A DNA stretch of 64,000 nt from positions 62,001 to 126,000 of the forward strand of contig JADKHF010000053.1 of assembly GCA_016721865.1 (NCBI GenBank). Reading direction: 5' to 3'. Position numbers and translations under genes: made by a program. The DNA is from Nitrosomonas sp. Its GTDB lineage: Bacteria > Pseudomonadota > Gammaproteobacteria > Burkholderiales > Nitrosomonadaceae. This document shows, piece after piece, positions 19,857 to 29,478 of this stretch (within the stretch, counting starts at the first letter, position 1; each line of letters starts with the position of its first letter). The notes under the pieces were generated by a model. The model was not told the DNA's origin. It saw nothing but the letters and a program-made list of their open reading frames with translations, and made no database searches.

Positions 19857-20072
19857 CTAAGACAAAACCACTCCATTTAGGATTTTCAAAAACGCTTCAT
19901 CAGGAAGAATCGCTCTGAGATCGTTTCGAAAATATTTTTGGAGATGATGATAACCGTTTAAAGTTCTTAGAAATTCTTGGGGCAGACGACCAAAGTCATC
20001 TATTCGCACCAAGCTAAACACGTATGAGTCAAAACATTTAAAGTCAAATTCACCGTTTAAAGACGGTGGTTT
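19857..20072 (-). pseudogene. Unidentified C-terminal gene fragment
   Basis: An open minus-strand frame of about 71 codons without an ATG ends with RAILPDEAFLKILNGVVLS. It has convincing coding character (for example GYHHLQKYFRNDLR) but I recognise no family. It lies between the SDR gene and the IS630 element, so it may be the tail of a gene cut by rearrangement. Confidence 0.35.
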
Positions 20073-20324
20073 TTACCTTCTGATGGGAATTAAATAAAGA
20101 AGAATCTTTTGGAAGGAACAAAGCTCTATGTGTCAGGATACTTTCGCCTCAATTGGAAACTAAAAGCTTGAAGGGCTAGGTGGGAAAGTATGATGCAAAA
20201 GAGCTATTAAAAAGAATATAAGCGTCAAATGCCGCCATCCAAACAATCACAATTCACCGCATTATTATCCTCGAACCATTACAGGGAGATAATCAATGTC
20301 ATTAGTAGCACACAAACATAACTA

Positions 20325-21431
20325 CTGTCTAATTGTATAAGTTAACGATTGTATTTCTGAGTTGAGCACCTCTTACCTCGCGCTTCCTCCAAACAAACGG
20401 CGCAGCAGTTTTTTGTAGTGTTTCACGACGCTTTGTGGCTTGCGTCAGTTGCTCCGTACTTTGGAAGCTTGCCCCATTCAGTGTTTTGCGTGTAAAGATG
20501 CCAAACCAAATTTCTACTTGTTAAGCCAGCTTGCTGGTAGGTGTGAAGTGGAGTGGACGTTAGGATGACGGGCTAGCCAGTCATCATTTCTCTTGTGGGT
20601 TGCGTAGTTGTCCAAGATCACGTGAATTTCTTGGCTGACAGGCACCTCAGCCACTACGTCATCGAAAGGCCTGGAAGTCTGGCGCTTCTTGACTGCCGTG
20701 ACCTTGGATTGATTACGCCAGTGGCCACGTTCAGCGCGGCAAATAAATTGACGGTACCGTGACGTCTGTACGTGCTTTTGATTCCGCGCACGATTTTTCC
20801 GCGCTGGTATGAACGTAGCCAATTTTTTCCTAAGGCTTGAATCGATGGCTTTCATCAATACTCGAACCAGTGCGTTGGTGGGTGGCCCCAGGTCAAGCCT
20901 ATCCATCTGCTGCTTTGGCCGCGAATTCCGGATCAGTACTCACGCACCAAGAACGCATGCGCCGTAGTTGAATGCCCTCCTTGCGAAGAATGCGCCAGAT
21001 AGCGTCGTCTGCACGCCCAGTGCCTGAGCTAGCGTTCTTCCGTCCCAACTGGAAAGCCCTTCGGGTGGGTAAGTTCAGCTGTTTGCGTATTCTATCGCGC
21101 AAGTCGCGGGCATCGTAGATGGGTGGCTTGCCACTGCGCGCTCGGTCAGTAACGCCGCGATGCCGCCCTCCATAAATCTCTTGCGCCACATCGCTACCGT
21201 ATTCGCCTGCAACTTCATGCGTGCCGCAATCTGGTCGTTACGTTCGCCCGCCAGAGCCCAACACAATCTTTGCCGCTCGACCAAACGAGCGATCAGTGCG
21301 ACTAGATCCCGTCGCATTCTTCGATCCGATCGCTGCATGTTACCTTTGCTGCTACCCGTGTCATGAGAGCCTCCTGCTTACGTTAAACAAACAGGAGATT
21401 ACTTAAATATAACTATTTATGCAATTAAACA
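20325..21431 (-). mobile_element. IS630-family insertion sequence, decayed
   Basis: A transposase pseudogene lies between imperfect terminal inverted repeats. The left end near 20327 (TGTCTAATTGTATAAGTTA) resembles the reverse complement of the right end at 21410-21431 (TAACTATTTATGCAATTA and onward). IS630 elements move by a DDE transposase into TA targets. The many internal frame breaks show it is immobile. Confidence 0.65.
20329..21364 (-). pseudogene. IS630-family transposase pseudogene
   Basis: Fragments in three frames add up to one transposase: an N-terminal HTH part (ERNDQIAARMKLQANTVAMW), a linker (GKPPIYDARDLRDRIRKQ), WRILRKEGIQLRR, and a DDE catalytic part with EIHVILDNYATHKRNDDWLA and SWLN-QVEIWFGIFTRKTL. 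The region around the first catalytic Asp is scrambled by several indels, unlike the clean single breaks in nearby genes, so this is true decay. Confidence 0.85.
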
Positions 21432-21583
21432 CTACATAGAAACTTGTGCAGAGGTTTTTTTATTTGATAAGCAACTAGCACTTCTTATATACATAAAAGT
21501 GATAAGCAAATGAAAAAATATTAGTTCCAGGAACAAAGAAAGACTAGTAAATTCGCATCTTTCAAAACCATCTCCTCCCCAAA

Positions 21584-21781
21584 ATGGAACAACTGTCTGT
21601 ATCACAGAAAGATAATCAGATTAGCGCAGCCATCGCCCAGAAAATTTTACACGCTGTAGCCAGTATCGCGTATGGATCGGTTGAAGTCGTTATACACGAG
21701 AACAAAGTCGTACAGATAGAATGTCGGGAAAAAACTCGCGTGGATCAAAGCGGTTCTGGGCATAAAAGACCAAAATCATAA
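21584..21781 (+). CDS. yezD: YezD-like DUF2292 small protein
   Basis: The 65-residue product has the DUF2292 core IAYGSVEVVIHENKVVQIE followed by KTR. This family is often encoded beside sulfate or sulfonate transport and cysteine genes, and here it starts a sulfur gene block. No good purine-rich ribosome site is visible before the ATG. The biochemical role is unknown. Confidence 0.75.
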   Translation: MEQLSVSQKDNQISAAIAQKILHAVASIAYGSVEVVIHENKVVQIECREKTRVDQSGSGHKRPKS

Positions 21782-21799
21782 TTGCATAAGTTTTAGGTC

Positions 21800-21809
21800 T
21801 GATGCATCA
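21800..21809. promoter_or_regulatory. Palindrome upstream of the porin gene
   Basis: TGATGCATCA is a perfect 10-bp palindrome, set inside a looser TAGGT/ACCTA pair. It lies about 115 bp before the porin start and could be an operator for a sulfur-responsive regulator. No binding protein can be named. Confidence 0.35.
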
Positions 21810-21925
21810 GGATAAAACCTATCTCATAAGTAACAACATAACACCAACCAACAAAACTGGAGGTGAAAGAGCAAAAATATCAGTGACGCAACCGGATTGC
21901 CGGAGGGTTCACTTAGGAGAGCAAA

Positions 21926-23520
21926 TTGAAACTTATTTGGTTTTTTTTACACATTACAGTTTTAAGCACAATCGCTGTTAATCCTGCCAAGGCATTTTCA
22001 GATAGCAAGTCTCAATTAGCCCCACCAAGTATGCTGCAAGTCGCACAAGCGGGTGCAGATGATTCATTCACACGAGGGATCAAGCCTAGGGAACAACCGT
22101 CACAACCACCTGTAACGCAACATGAAGTGGCCAAACCGGAGGTACTCCATAAAACGACTTATTTCCAGCGCGCACGCAGCTATGGCACACATCCTGAATC
22201 CGATCCACCCCGGTATGTGCGCAATCTGGCCAAGACCGAGATCAACGCCTTCAAGGATCTGGATTGGCTGGATGTGGGTCTGGATTACCGGGTGCGGTAT
22301 GAGCTGCGTGATAACGATATCCGGCGCAACAGTTTGTTAACCGATCATCCGGTGCTGTTACGGACACGCGCATATGTGGGCATCCGGAATATTGTTGATC
22401 CATTCCGCATGGCAGTCGAATTTGAAGATGCACGAGGTTATAACAGCGAATTCCCAAGAGACAACCGCGACTGGAATCCCTTTGAGTTGCTTCAAACTTA
22501 TGGTGAATTGTATTTTAAGAATGCGCTGGGGCAGGATGATCTTGGCAATCATCGTCCGATCAGAATTCGTGGCGGTCGCATGGCTTGGGAAGCCGTAGAT
22601 CGGCGTTTGCTCGGCATCAACCAATGGCGCAATACTACCAACAATTTTGAAGGCTTTCGACTTACGTTCGGGCAAGAAGCCAATGACTGGGAATTTGACG
22701 CATGGGGAATGCAGCCTGTCATTCGTAACATTCATGAATTTGATGGCCGCAATAAAAGCCAGTGGTTTTACGGTGCAGTCGGACACTGGCGCAAATGGTC
22801 TGATGTGATCACGATACAACCCTATTTCATGGGCCTTAAGCAGGATGACAGGGATGGACGCCAGGCTGAACGGGATATCTATGCGCCTGCCGGGCGTGTT
22901 TATGGTGTCTTGCCTGATACCAACATTGATTACGATTTTGGTGCGATCTACCAGTTTGGCCAGGATAACGGCCTAAAAAAATCGGCCTGGTCTTATTTGC
23001 TGGAAGTTGGATACACTGTCAAGCACGTCTGGAAACCACGACTCAGCGCCTTTTATAGTTTTGTGAGCGGCGATCGCAATCCGAATGACAATATCGATAA
23101 TCGTTTCGAACGCTTCTTCGGATTTGCCCGCCCTTGGTCACCCGATGACTATCTTGTCATGGAGAACGTCAAGGCGCCCAAGCTGGTGTTCGAGTTTTCC
23201 CCGCACAAGGATGTGACTATCGACGGTGGTTATAGCTGGTTCTGGCTGGCCAGTGATAAAGATCGCATGAACAATCTGATGAGCGTTTCAACCCCTAATG
23301 CCTTCAACCGGGATGTTACCGGAGAAAGTGGAGATTTCATCGGGCAATCGATCAACGCGCGCATCAATTACAAACTGGCACCGCTGGTCGACACCACCCT
23401 CGGGTACTCGCATTTCATGAATGGTGAGTTCGTGAAAAATAGACAATTGGCGGGACTCGGAGAAGCCGAAGGCAGCTCAAATTTTTCTACGCTGAAGTAT
23501 CTATCAGGGCTTTTAAATAA
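21926..23520 (+). pseudogene. Alginate-export-family outer-membrane porin, 3' frameshift
   Basis: A signal peptide ending in a PAKA/F-type site is followed by a Pro-rich linker (to about residue 80) and a large beta barrel of the Alginate_exp type (LDVGLDYRVRYELRDND, RTRAYVGI, RIRGGRMAWEAVDRRLLG). In this context it may let sulfate or organosulfur anions through the outer membrane, an inference from neighbours. The present frame reads past the barrel end. One missing T in the run 23482-23486 gives FFYAEVSIRAFK, a proper C-terminal strand ending at 23520. Confidence 0.82.
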
Positions 23521-23550
23521 TTCAAATCAATCACACTCAAGGAGAAAAGT

Positions 23551-24547
23551 ATGCGAACAATTAAATTTTTAAAAATCACTTTATTAACAGCAAGTTTACT
23601 GATTGGCAGCAACGCATCTGCCGACAAGACATTATTGAATGTCTCGTATGACCCAACCCGCGAGCTATACCAGGAATTCAATCCTGCATTCAGTAAATAC
23701 TGGCAAGCACAGGGCGGGGAGAAAGTGACCATTCGTCAATCGCATGGCGGCTCTGGTAAGCAAGCCCGTTCCGTAATCGATGGATTAGGTGCCGACGTAG
23801 TCACACTGGCATTAGCGGTTGATATTGATGCCATTGCAGAACATAGCAAATTACTTCCTGAAAACTGGCAAGCACGTTTACCTCATAATAGCTCACCTTA
23901 TACATCAACCATCGTATTTCTGGTACGCAAAGGAAACCCGAAAGGCATTAAAGACTGGGATGATCTCGCCAGACCTGGTGTGGCCGTAATCACTCCTAAT
24001 CCGAAAACATCCGGCGGAGCACGCTGGAATTATCTTGCTGTCTGGGAATACGGCAAGCGGAAGTTTGGTGATGCCAAAGCAAAAGAATTTGTCTCAGATG
24101 TCATCAAGAATGTTCCAGTACTGGACTCCGGCGCGCGCGGCTCGGCCACAACATTCATAGAACGTGGTATCGGTGATGTATTCATTTCCTGGGAAAATGA
24201 AGCTTTCCTCGCACTCAAGGAGTATGGCACGGATAAATTAGAGATCATCGTACCATCCTTAAGCGTGCTCGCGGAACCGGCTGTTGCGCTAGTTGACAAG
24301 GTTGTCGACAAAAGGGACGCGCAAAGCAGCTGAAGCCTATCTCCAATATCTCTATTCGGATGAAGGCCAGGAGATTGCCGCCAAACACTTCTATCGTCCA
24401 ACGAATGAAAAAATTGCTGCTAAATATGCCGGTCAGTTTCCCAAGATCGAGTTGTTCAAAATCGATGACGCATTTGGTAGCTGGAAAAAAGCACAAAAAA
24501 TCCACTTTGCCGATGGTGGCACATTTGATCAGATTTACTTGAAGTAA
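23551..24547 (+). pseudogene. sbp: Periplasmic sulfate-binding protein, frameshifted
   Basis: The signal peptide (to ASADK) is followed by the sulfate-binding family pattern: LLNVSYDPTRELYQEFN, SHGGSGKQARSVIDGL, TPNPKTSGGARWNYLAVW and YLYSDEGQEIAAKHFYRP. It captures sulfate or thiosulfate for the CysTWA importer encoded 4 kb downstream. The frame breaks in the A run at 24310-24313; one more A gives VVDKKGTRKAAEAY. Full length is about 332 residues. It lies 30 bp after the restored porin stop. Confidence 0.88.
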
Positions 24548-24583
24548 TGACAATGCGGCGTGCTATCACATAAAGGATTGAAA

Positions 24584-24802
24584 ATGACCGTTCTAATTTC
24601 CGGCGGGGATTATGTTACATCGTTCAAACATCTCATTTCTACCCGGAACTATGCGCGTGTCGAAGATTGCAGCGGTCGAAAAAATGGATTTATCAGGCGG
24701 CAAATTCCAAGCGGAAAACGGTTGAGTATTCATCAAACAAAAGAAGATTGTTGTTGTGAAGATTTTTGTAAAAAGAAAAATCAATTTCAGAGATTTCACT
24801 AA
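24584..24802 (+). CDS. DUF2325-like small protein, apparently truncated
   Basis: The first about 50 residues (TVLISGGDYVTSFKHLIS, then VEDCSGRKNGFIRRQIPSG) resemble the start of DUF2325 proteins, which have a GGD start and a WSGRK..RR.IP block. The rest (Cys-Lys-rich) does not match, so the C-terminal half may be lost or out of frame. AAAGGATTG precedes the ATG at 24584. It stands between sbp and the EAL-like gene. Confidence 0.4.
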   Translation: MTVLISGGDYVTSFKHLISTRNYARVEDCSGRKNGFIRRQIPSGKRLSIHQTKEDCCCEDFCKKKNQFQRFH

Positions 24803-24900
24803 TGCATGCAATAAACAACAGACAGAAACATGAATCAGTTTCAAAACAACCAGCTTCGCTGTCTGTAAATAACAACATCAATTTATGTGGGGGTTACTTC

Positions 24901-25737
24901 ATGAATACTTCAACAACTAAAACTTTCATTGCCGGAGATGAATTTGAGCTCATCCAGTCAGCAACCGATTATTCTCCAAACCGCGCTGAAAATGGTTGGA
25001 TAAGCGGATATTTCTATCATTGCGAAATATCTAGTATTTTTCAACCTATTTTTAGTGTCGCTCAGAGAAAAACTATTGGTCACGCAGCTTATATACGTTC
25101 CCAATCAAACGGAGAAGTTGCGCTCTGGCCCTGGCAGCAGGTTTTCTCTCTGGCTTCAAGAGATGATCAACTGGTTGATCTGGATCGTTTATGCCGGGCA
25201 ATTCATGCGCTGAATTATTATTTCAACAATACTTCCAAAGTAGACAGTTTGTTTGTCGATGTGCATCCACGACTTCTGGAAAGTGTTAAGGACGATCACG
25301 GCAGTGCATTTGAAAATTTTCTTGATTTGATCGGTATAAAAACCTCGCGGGTGGTCATTGAAATTCCAGCCATAGTCAATCGTAACTGGAAATTGCTCCA
25401 GCATGTCATTACCAACTATCGTTCTCGTGGTTATCAAATAGCAGCCAATTACACCGGCACTCGTAGTGACTGGATGACGGAATTGGGAAGTTTGTACCCG
25501 GACTTCGTGCGGATTGAGGCTCGCGATCTGGTACGTCATGAAGCAATTGCGCCATTGATAGATACCCTACATGGATTTAACGCAAGTTTATTAGTACGGG
25601 ATATCGAGACACCCGAACAACTAATTGCTGCCAGAAACACTGATGCAGATTATCTGCAAGGAAATTTACTTGGTAAGCCGGTGCATGCAATTGAAGACAG
25701 TACACCACAATTCTTTTTAGAAAATGGAAATACATAA
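24901..25737 (+). CDS. Degenerate EAL-domain protein, copy 1
   Basis: The roughly 278-residue protein has an EAL-type fold: IFQPIFSVAQRKTIGHAA at the usual QPI...EAL position, LDRLCRAIHALNYYF, LFVDVHPRLLE, VVIEIP and RGYQIAANY. The catalytic motif is HAA instead of EAL and the DDFG metal site is absent, so c-di-GMP hydrolysis is not expected. A paralogue lies at 31482. GGGGG precedes the ATG at 24901; an in-frame ATG at 24802 would add an atypical leader. The position next to the encapsulin gene suggests a regulatory or scaffold role in sulfur assimilation (inference). Confidence 0.8.
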   Translation: MNTSTTKTFIAGDEFELIQSATDYSPNRAENGWISGYFYHCEISSIFQPIFSVAQRKTIGHAAYIRSQSNGEVALWPWQQVFSLASRDDQLVDLDRLCRAIHALNYYFNNTSKVDSLFVDVHPRLLESVKDDHGSAFENFLDLIGIKTSRVVIEIPAIVNRNWKLLQHVITNYRSRGYQIAANYTGTRSDWMTELGSLYPDFVRIEARDLVRHEAIAPLIDTLHGFNASLLVRDIETPEQLIAARNTDADYLQGNLLGKPVHAIEDSTPQFFLENGNT

Positions 25738-25905
25738 AGGAAAAATACAAACGTAAATTCTATAAATAATTGAAAAATACTTTTTAATTTAGAAGACTAT
25801 GCTGTTACCCGTCTCGCAGTAACTGAGTAATAACTGCGGTGCACAAAGTAAGCCGTCTACTCGCGAAAAAAATTCAACCCATAAATAATTTTGGGAACAT
25901 AATGA

Positions 25906-25934
25906 AAACTGATAGCGTTCTACGCTATCAGTTT
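25906..25934. promoter_or_regulatory. Perfect 12-bp inverted repeat upstream of the encapsulin gene
   Basis: AAACTGATAGCG (25906-25917) and CGCTATCAGTTT (25923-25934) flank a 5-base loop. The element ends 12 bases before the AAGGAG ribosome site of the shell gene (25947-25952). It could be an operator or an RNA hairpin that controls shell expression. It lies in a 221-base gap (25738-25958) with no gene. Confidence 0.6.
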
Positions 25935-25958
25935 GTTTACTGGACCAAGGAGAACAAA

Positions 25959-26876
25959 ATGACAGATATTCATCAAGGACATACCGCTTTAGGGGATGTA
26001 GCAGCCCGTACGCTTGCCAATGCCACCAAAACTGTCCCCATGTTGGGAATCATCACGCCACGCTGGTTGACCCACATACTGCAATGGGTGCCGGTCGAGG
26101 CGGGTATTTATCGTGTGAACAAGGTAAAGGATCCCGAGCAGGTTGAAGTCGATTGCTCTGCCAAGGACGAGCGTGATTTACCTGCTACCTTTGTGGATTA
26201 CGAGGAATGGGGACGGGAATATGTGCTGAGTGCGGTAAACACGGTACTCGATGTGCATACACGCGTTTCCGATCTTTACAGCAGTCCGCACAATCAGATT
26301 CGTGAGCAATTGCGCCTGACCATCGAGACTATCAAAGAGCGCCAGGAAGGTGAACTTGTTAATAACAAGGAATACGGCTTGCTTAACAATATCGCCAAAT
26401 CCATGAAAGTAAAAACGCGTACAGGTGCACCGACACCCGATGATCTGGATGAATTAATTGCGCGTGTCTGGAAAGAACCGGCATTCTTTCTGGCGCATCC
26501 GCTGGCGATCGCTGCATTTGGCCGCGAATGTACGCGTCGTGGTGTGCCTCCTCCGACCGCAACGCTGTTTGGTTCACAATTTCTGACCTGGCGCGGAATT
26601 CCACTGATTCCTTGTGACAAGCTCCGCGTCACAGCCGGCAAGACCAATATTCTTTTGTTACGTACGGGTGAAAGCCGCCAAGGCGTAGTCGGATTATATC
26701 AACCTGGATTGCCAGGTGAGCAGGGCATGGGATTGTCAGTGCGCTTCATGGGCATCAATCACAAGGCAATCGCCTCTTATCTGGTTTCCCTCTATTGCTC
26801 GCTGGCGGTACTGACAGAAGATGCACTCGGCGTACTCGAAAGTGTCGAAGTGGGTAAATATCATGAGTACAAATAA
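25959..26876 (+). CDS. srpI: Family 2A encapsulin shell protein (SrpI-like)
   Basis: The 305-residue protein matches the family 2A encapsulin (SrpI) pattern along its length: DVAARTLANATKTVP, ITPRWLTHILQWVPVEAGIY, HTRVSDLYSSPHNQIREQ, APTPDDLDELI, GVPPPTATLFGSQFLTWRG and GLSVRFMGINHKAIASYL. It lacks the cyclic-nucleotide-binding insert of family 2B. Such shells assemble into icosahedral nanocompartments that package a cysteine desulfurase and are induced by sulfur limitation in cyanobacteria. The start is ATG 25959, with AAGGAG 7 bases upstream; the longer frame from 25839 is not preferred. The cargo gene overlaps its 3' end by 14 bases. Confidence 0.95.
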   Translation: MTDIHQGHTALGDVAARTLANATKTVPMLGIITPRWLTHILQWVPVEAGIYRVNKVKDPEQVEVDCSAKDERDLPATFVDYEEWGREYVLSAVNTVLDVHTRVSDLYSSPHNQIREQLRLTIETIKERQEGELVNNKEYGLLNNIAKSMKVKTRTGAPTPDDLDELIARVWKEPAFFLAHPLAIAAFGRECTRRGVPPPTATLFGSQFLTWRGIPLIPCDKLRVTAGKTNILLLRTGESRQGVVGLYQPGLPGEQGMGLSVRFMGINHKAIASYLVSLYCSLAVLTEDALGVLESVEVGKYHEYK

Positions 26877-28509
26877 TCTCGAAAATCGAACCGGTGGAGA
26901 TTTGAATTCGACATCCAGTTACCTGCCGGATGCCGAATCAATTGAGCGCATGGCCAACGAGATATTTTCCGCTTTACCGGGTGCGGTGACAGTCGCTAAT
27001 GCACCCTCTCCGGCAGCAGCGCCTGCGCCAGCACCAGGCTTGGAAATTCCCGCATTCAGTACGGATTATTCCCCTGTGGGAATTTCCCCTGCGCCTGCGC
27101 CTTCGGTCATCCCGTTACCATTTGAATCTGAGTTGCGCGCCCTGCTTACGCCAGCGAAGCGTGTTGTCCCTGCACATACCGGAATACCCGCCAGTCCAGG
27201 TTGGGGATCATCGTTTTATTTTCTCGACGAGATCAGCTCGCCTGCCCGCACTGGGCAAGTTCCGGAGTTTGCTTCCACACATCCACCGTTCGACGTCAAT
27301 GCCATTAAGCGTGATTTTCCGATTCTAAAGAACTCGTCCACGGACGCCCCCTGATCTGGCTAGACAATGCCGCGACGACACAGAAGCCGCAGGCTGTCAT
27401 TGATCGCCTCAGTTATTTTTACCAGCACGAAAATTCCAACATTCATCGCGCAGCGCATGAACTGGCAGCGCGCGCCACCGATGCTTACGAGGAATCACGA
27501 GAGACCGTACGACGTTTCCTCAATGCACCATCCGCTGACGAGATCATCTTTGTTCGCGGCACTACCGAGGGCATTAATCTCGTGGCTCAAAGCTGGGGGC
27601 GGCAAAATATCGTTGAAGGAGACGAAATCGTTATCAGCTGGCTGGAGCACCATGCCAATATCGTACCCTGGCAGCAGTTATGCAACGAGAAAGGAGCGAA
27701 ATTGCGTGTAGCGCCAGTGGATGATAATGGACAGATATTGCTGGATGAGTATCAGAAACTGCTTGGCTCACGCACTAAGCTGGTGGCATTCTCGCAAGTA
27801 TCGAATGCACTGGGTACCATCACACCGGCTCGTCAAATGATAGAAATGGCACACCGGGCCGGTGCGCGCGTGCTGCTGGACGGCGCGCAATCCGTCTCAC
27901 ACATGCGGGTTGACGTGCAGCAGCTAGACTGTGACTGGTTTGTTTTTTCCGGCCATAAGGTATTTGGTCCGACCGGTATCGGCGCGCTATTTGGCAAAGC
28001 TGATTTGCTTGATACCATGCCACCCTGGCAAAGGTGGCGGCAATATGATTCAGGATGTTACTTTCGAAAAAACCACTTACCATGGCGCGCCTGCGCGCTT
28101 TGAGGCTGGCACAGGCAATATCGCCGATGCCGTCGGGCTCGGTGCTGCGATTGAATATGTAGAACACATCGGCATTGACAATATCAATCGCTACGAGCAT
28201 CAGCTCATGGCTTACGCAACACGTGGCCTAAGTTCGGTTCCGGGTCTGCGCCTTATTGGCACTGCACCGGAGAAAGCAGGCGTGTTATCTTTCGTGTTAA
28301 AGGGATTCACTTCCGAAGAAGTGGGTGAAGCGCTGAACCGTGAAGGTATTGCGGTTCGTTCCGGCCACCATTGCGCACAGCCTATTTTGCGTCGCTTTGG
28401 CTTGGAAACGACAGTACGTCCCTCACTGGGGTTATACAACACCTGCGCCGACATCGATGTTCTGGTCACCACTCTGCACCGTATCCAGGGTGGAGGCAGT
28501 AGCTTCTGA
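26863..28509 (+). pseudogene. SufS-like cysteine desulfurase, encapsulin cargo, two frameshifts
   Basis: The protein has an N-terminal disordered Ala/Pro-rich domain of about 150 residues with conserved islands (LPDAESIERMANEIFSALPG, SSFYFLDEISSP), the type that loads this cargo into family 2A shells. A PLP-dependent desulfurase domain follows: LDNAATTQKP, RGTTEGINLVAQSW, PLP Lys in FSGHKVFGPTG, and catalytic Cys in RSGHHCAQP. It removes sulfur from cysteine as persulfide. One A is missing at 27327-27329 (ILKELVHGRP restored) and one base is extra at 28030-28032 (PWQGGGNMIQ restored). Full length is about 548 residues. Confidence 0.9.
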
Positions 28510-28566
28510 TTTCCTGAGAAAGGCATGTGTTCTATAAAAATGCTTCCAGTTAATGCATCGAAGAAC

Positions 28567-28595
28567 GCTGGAAACTAATCCGCTTGGTTTCCAGC
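28567..28595 (+). promoter_or_regulatory. Hairpin between the cargo gene and cysT
   Basis: GCTGGAAAC and GTTTCCAGC form a perfect 9-bp stem with an 11-base loop. There is no T tract, so it may be an mRNA-processing or attenuation element rather than a strong terminator. Confidence 0.45.
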
Positions 28596-28634
28596 AATTA
28601 TCTGTAAATCCAGATCAATCATAGGAATTCGTAA

Positions 28635-29468
28635 TTGAAGACTTTCAAGCAATACAGTATCTTGCCGGGATTTAATCTGGCGCTTGGATTTACACTGTTG
28701 TATCTAAGCTTAATCGTATTGATCCCACTCTCGGCAGCGTTTATTCGTACTGCTGAACTAAGCTGGTCAGAATTCTGGACTGTTGTCACAACACCGCGCG
28801 TAGTAGCCTCGTATCGATTGACATTTGGTGCTTCATTCGCTGCGGCCATCGTCAACGCGGCATTTGGACTTTTAGTAGCGTGGGTATTAGTGCGTTACCA
28901 TTTTCCCGGTAAAAAATTAGTCGATGCACTGGTGGATCTTCCCTTTGCGCTGCCAACTGCGGTAGCCGGTATTGCATTGACCGCTCTTTATGCCGGCAAT
29001 GGCTGGATTGGCCAGTTTCTAGAGCCACTCGGGATCAAAGTGGCTTTTACACCTATTGGGATTTTTGTGGCGTTGACTTTTATCGGTCTGCCATTCGTGG
29101 TACGCACGGTGCAACCGGTGCTTGAAGACATTGAATCAGAACTGGAAGAAGCAGCAGCAACGCTCGGCGCCAATCGATGGCAAACCTTTACGCGCGTGAT
29201 TTTCCCAGCAATCTTTCCAGCATTGATGACAGGATTTGCCCTTGCATTTGCGCGTGCGATTGGTGAATATGGTTCGGTTATTTTTATTGCCGGGAACATG
29301 CCGATGATCTCGGAAATCACGCCGCTCCTGATTATTACCAAACTGGAGCAGTATGACTATGCAGGTGCCACAGCACTGTCGGTCGTTATGCTGGTTATTT
29401 CATTTATTCTATTGTTAATTATCAATTTGCTGCAATGGTGGAGCCGGCGCCGCAGTATTGAGTCATGA
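28635..29468 (+). CDS. cysT: Sulfate ABC transporter permease CysT
   Basis: The 277-residue protein has about six membrane segments and the permease coupling motif EEAAATLGANRWQTFTRVIFP, which docks on the ATPase. Family-specific segments are PGFNLALGFTLLYLSLIVLIP and RAIGEYGSVIFIAGNMP. The start is TTG at 28635, just after an in-frame stop and behind AGGA; no early ATG exists. It works with CysW, CysA and the binding protein to import sulfate. Confidence 0.93.
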   Translation: MKTFKQYSILPGFNLALGFTLLYLSLIVLIPLSAAFIRTAELSWSEFWTVVTTPRVVASYRLTFGASFAAAIVNAAFGLLVAWVLVRYHFPGKKLVDALVDLPFALPTAVAGIALTALYAGNGWIGQFLEPLGIKVAFTPIGIFVALTFIGLPFVVRTVQPVLEDIESELEEAAATLGANRWQTFTRVIFPAIFPALMTGFALAFARAIGEYGSVIFIAGNMPMISEITPLLIITKLEQYDYAGATALSVVMLVISFILLLIINLLQWWSRRRSIES

Positions 29469-29478
29469 GACGATTATT

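Noticed and set aside
20051..20075. CACCGT/ACGGTG hairpin with T run as an IS200/IS605 end
   Set aside because: No tnpA or tnpB sequence lies nearby, and a simple terminator or chance hairpin explains it.
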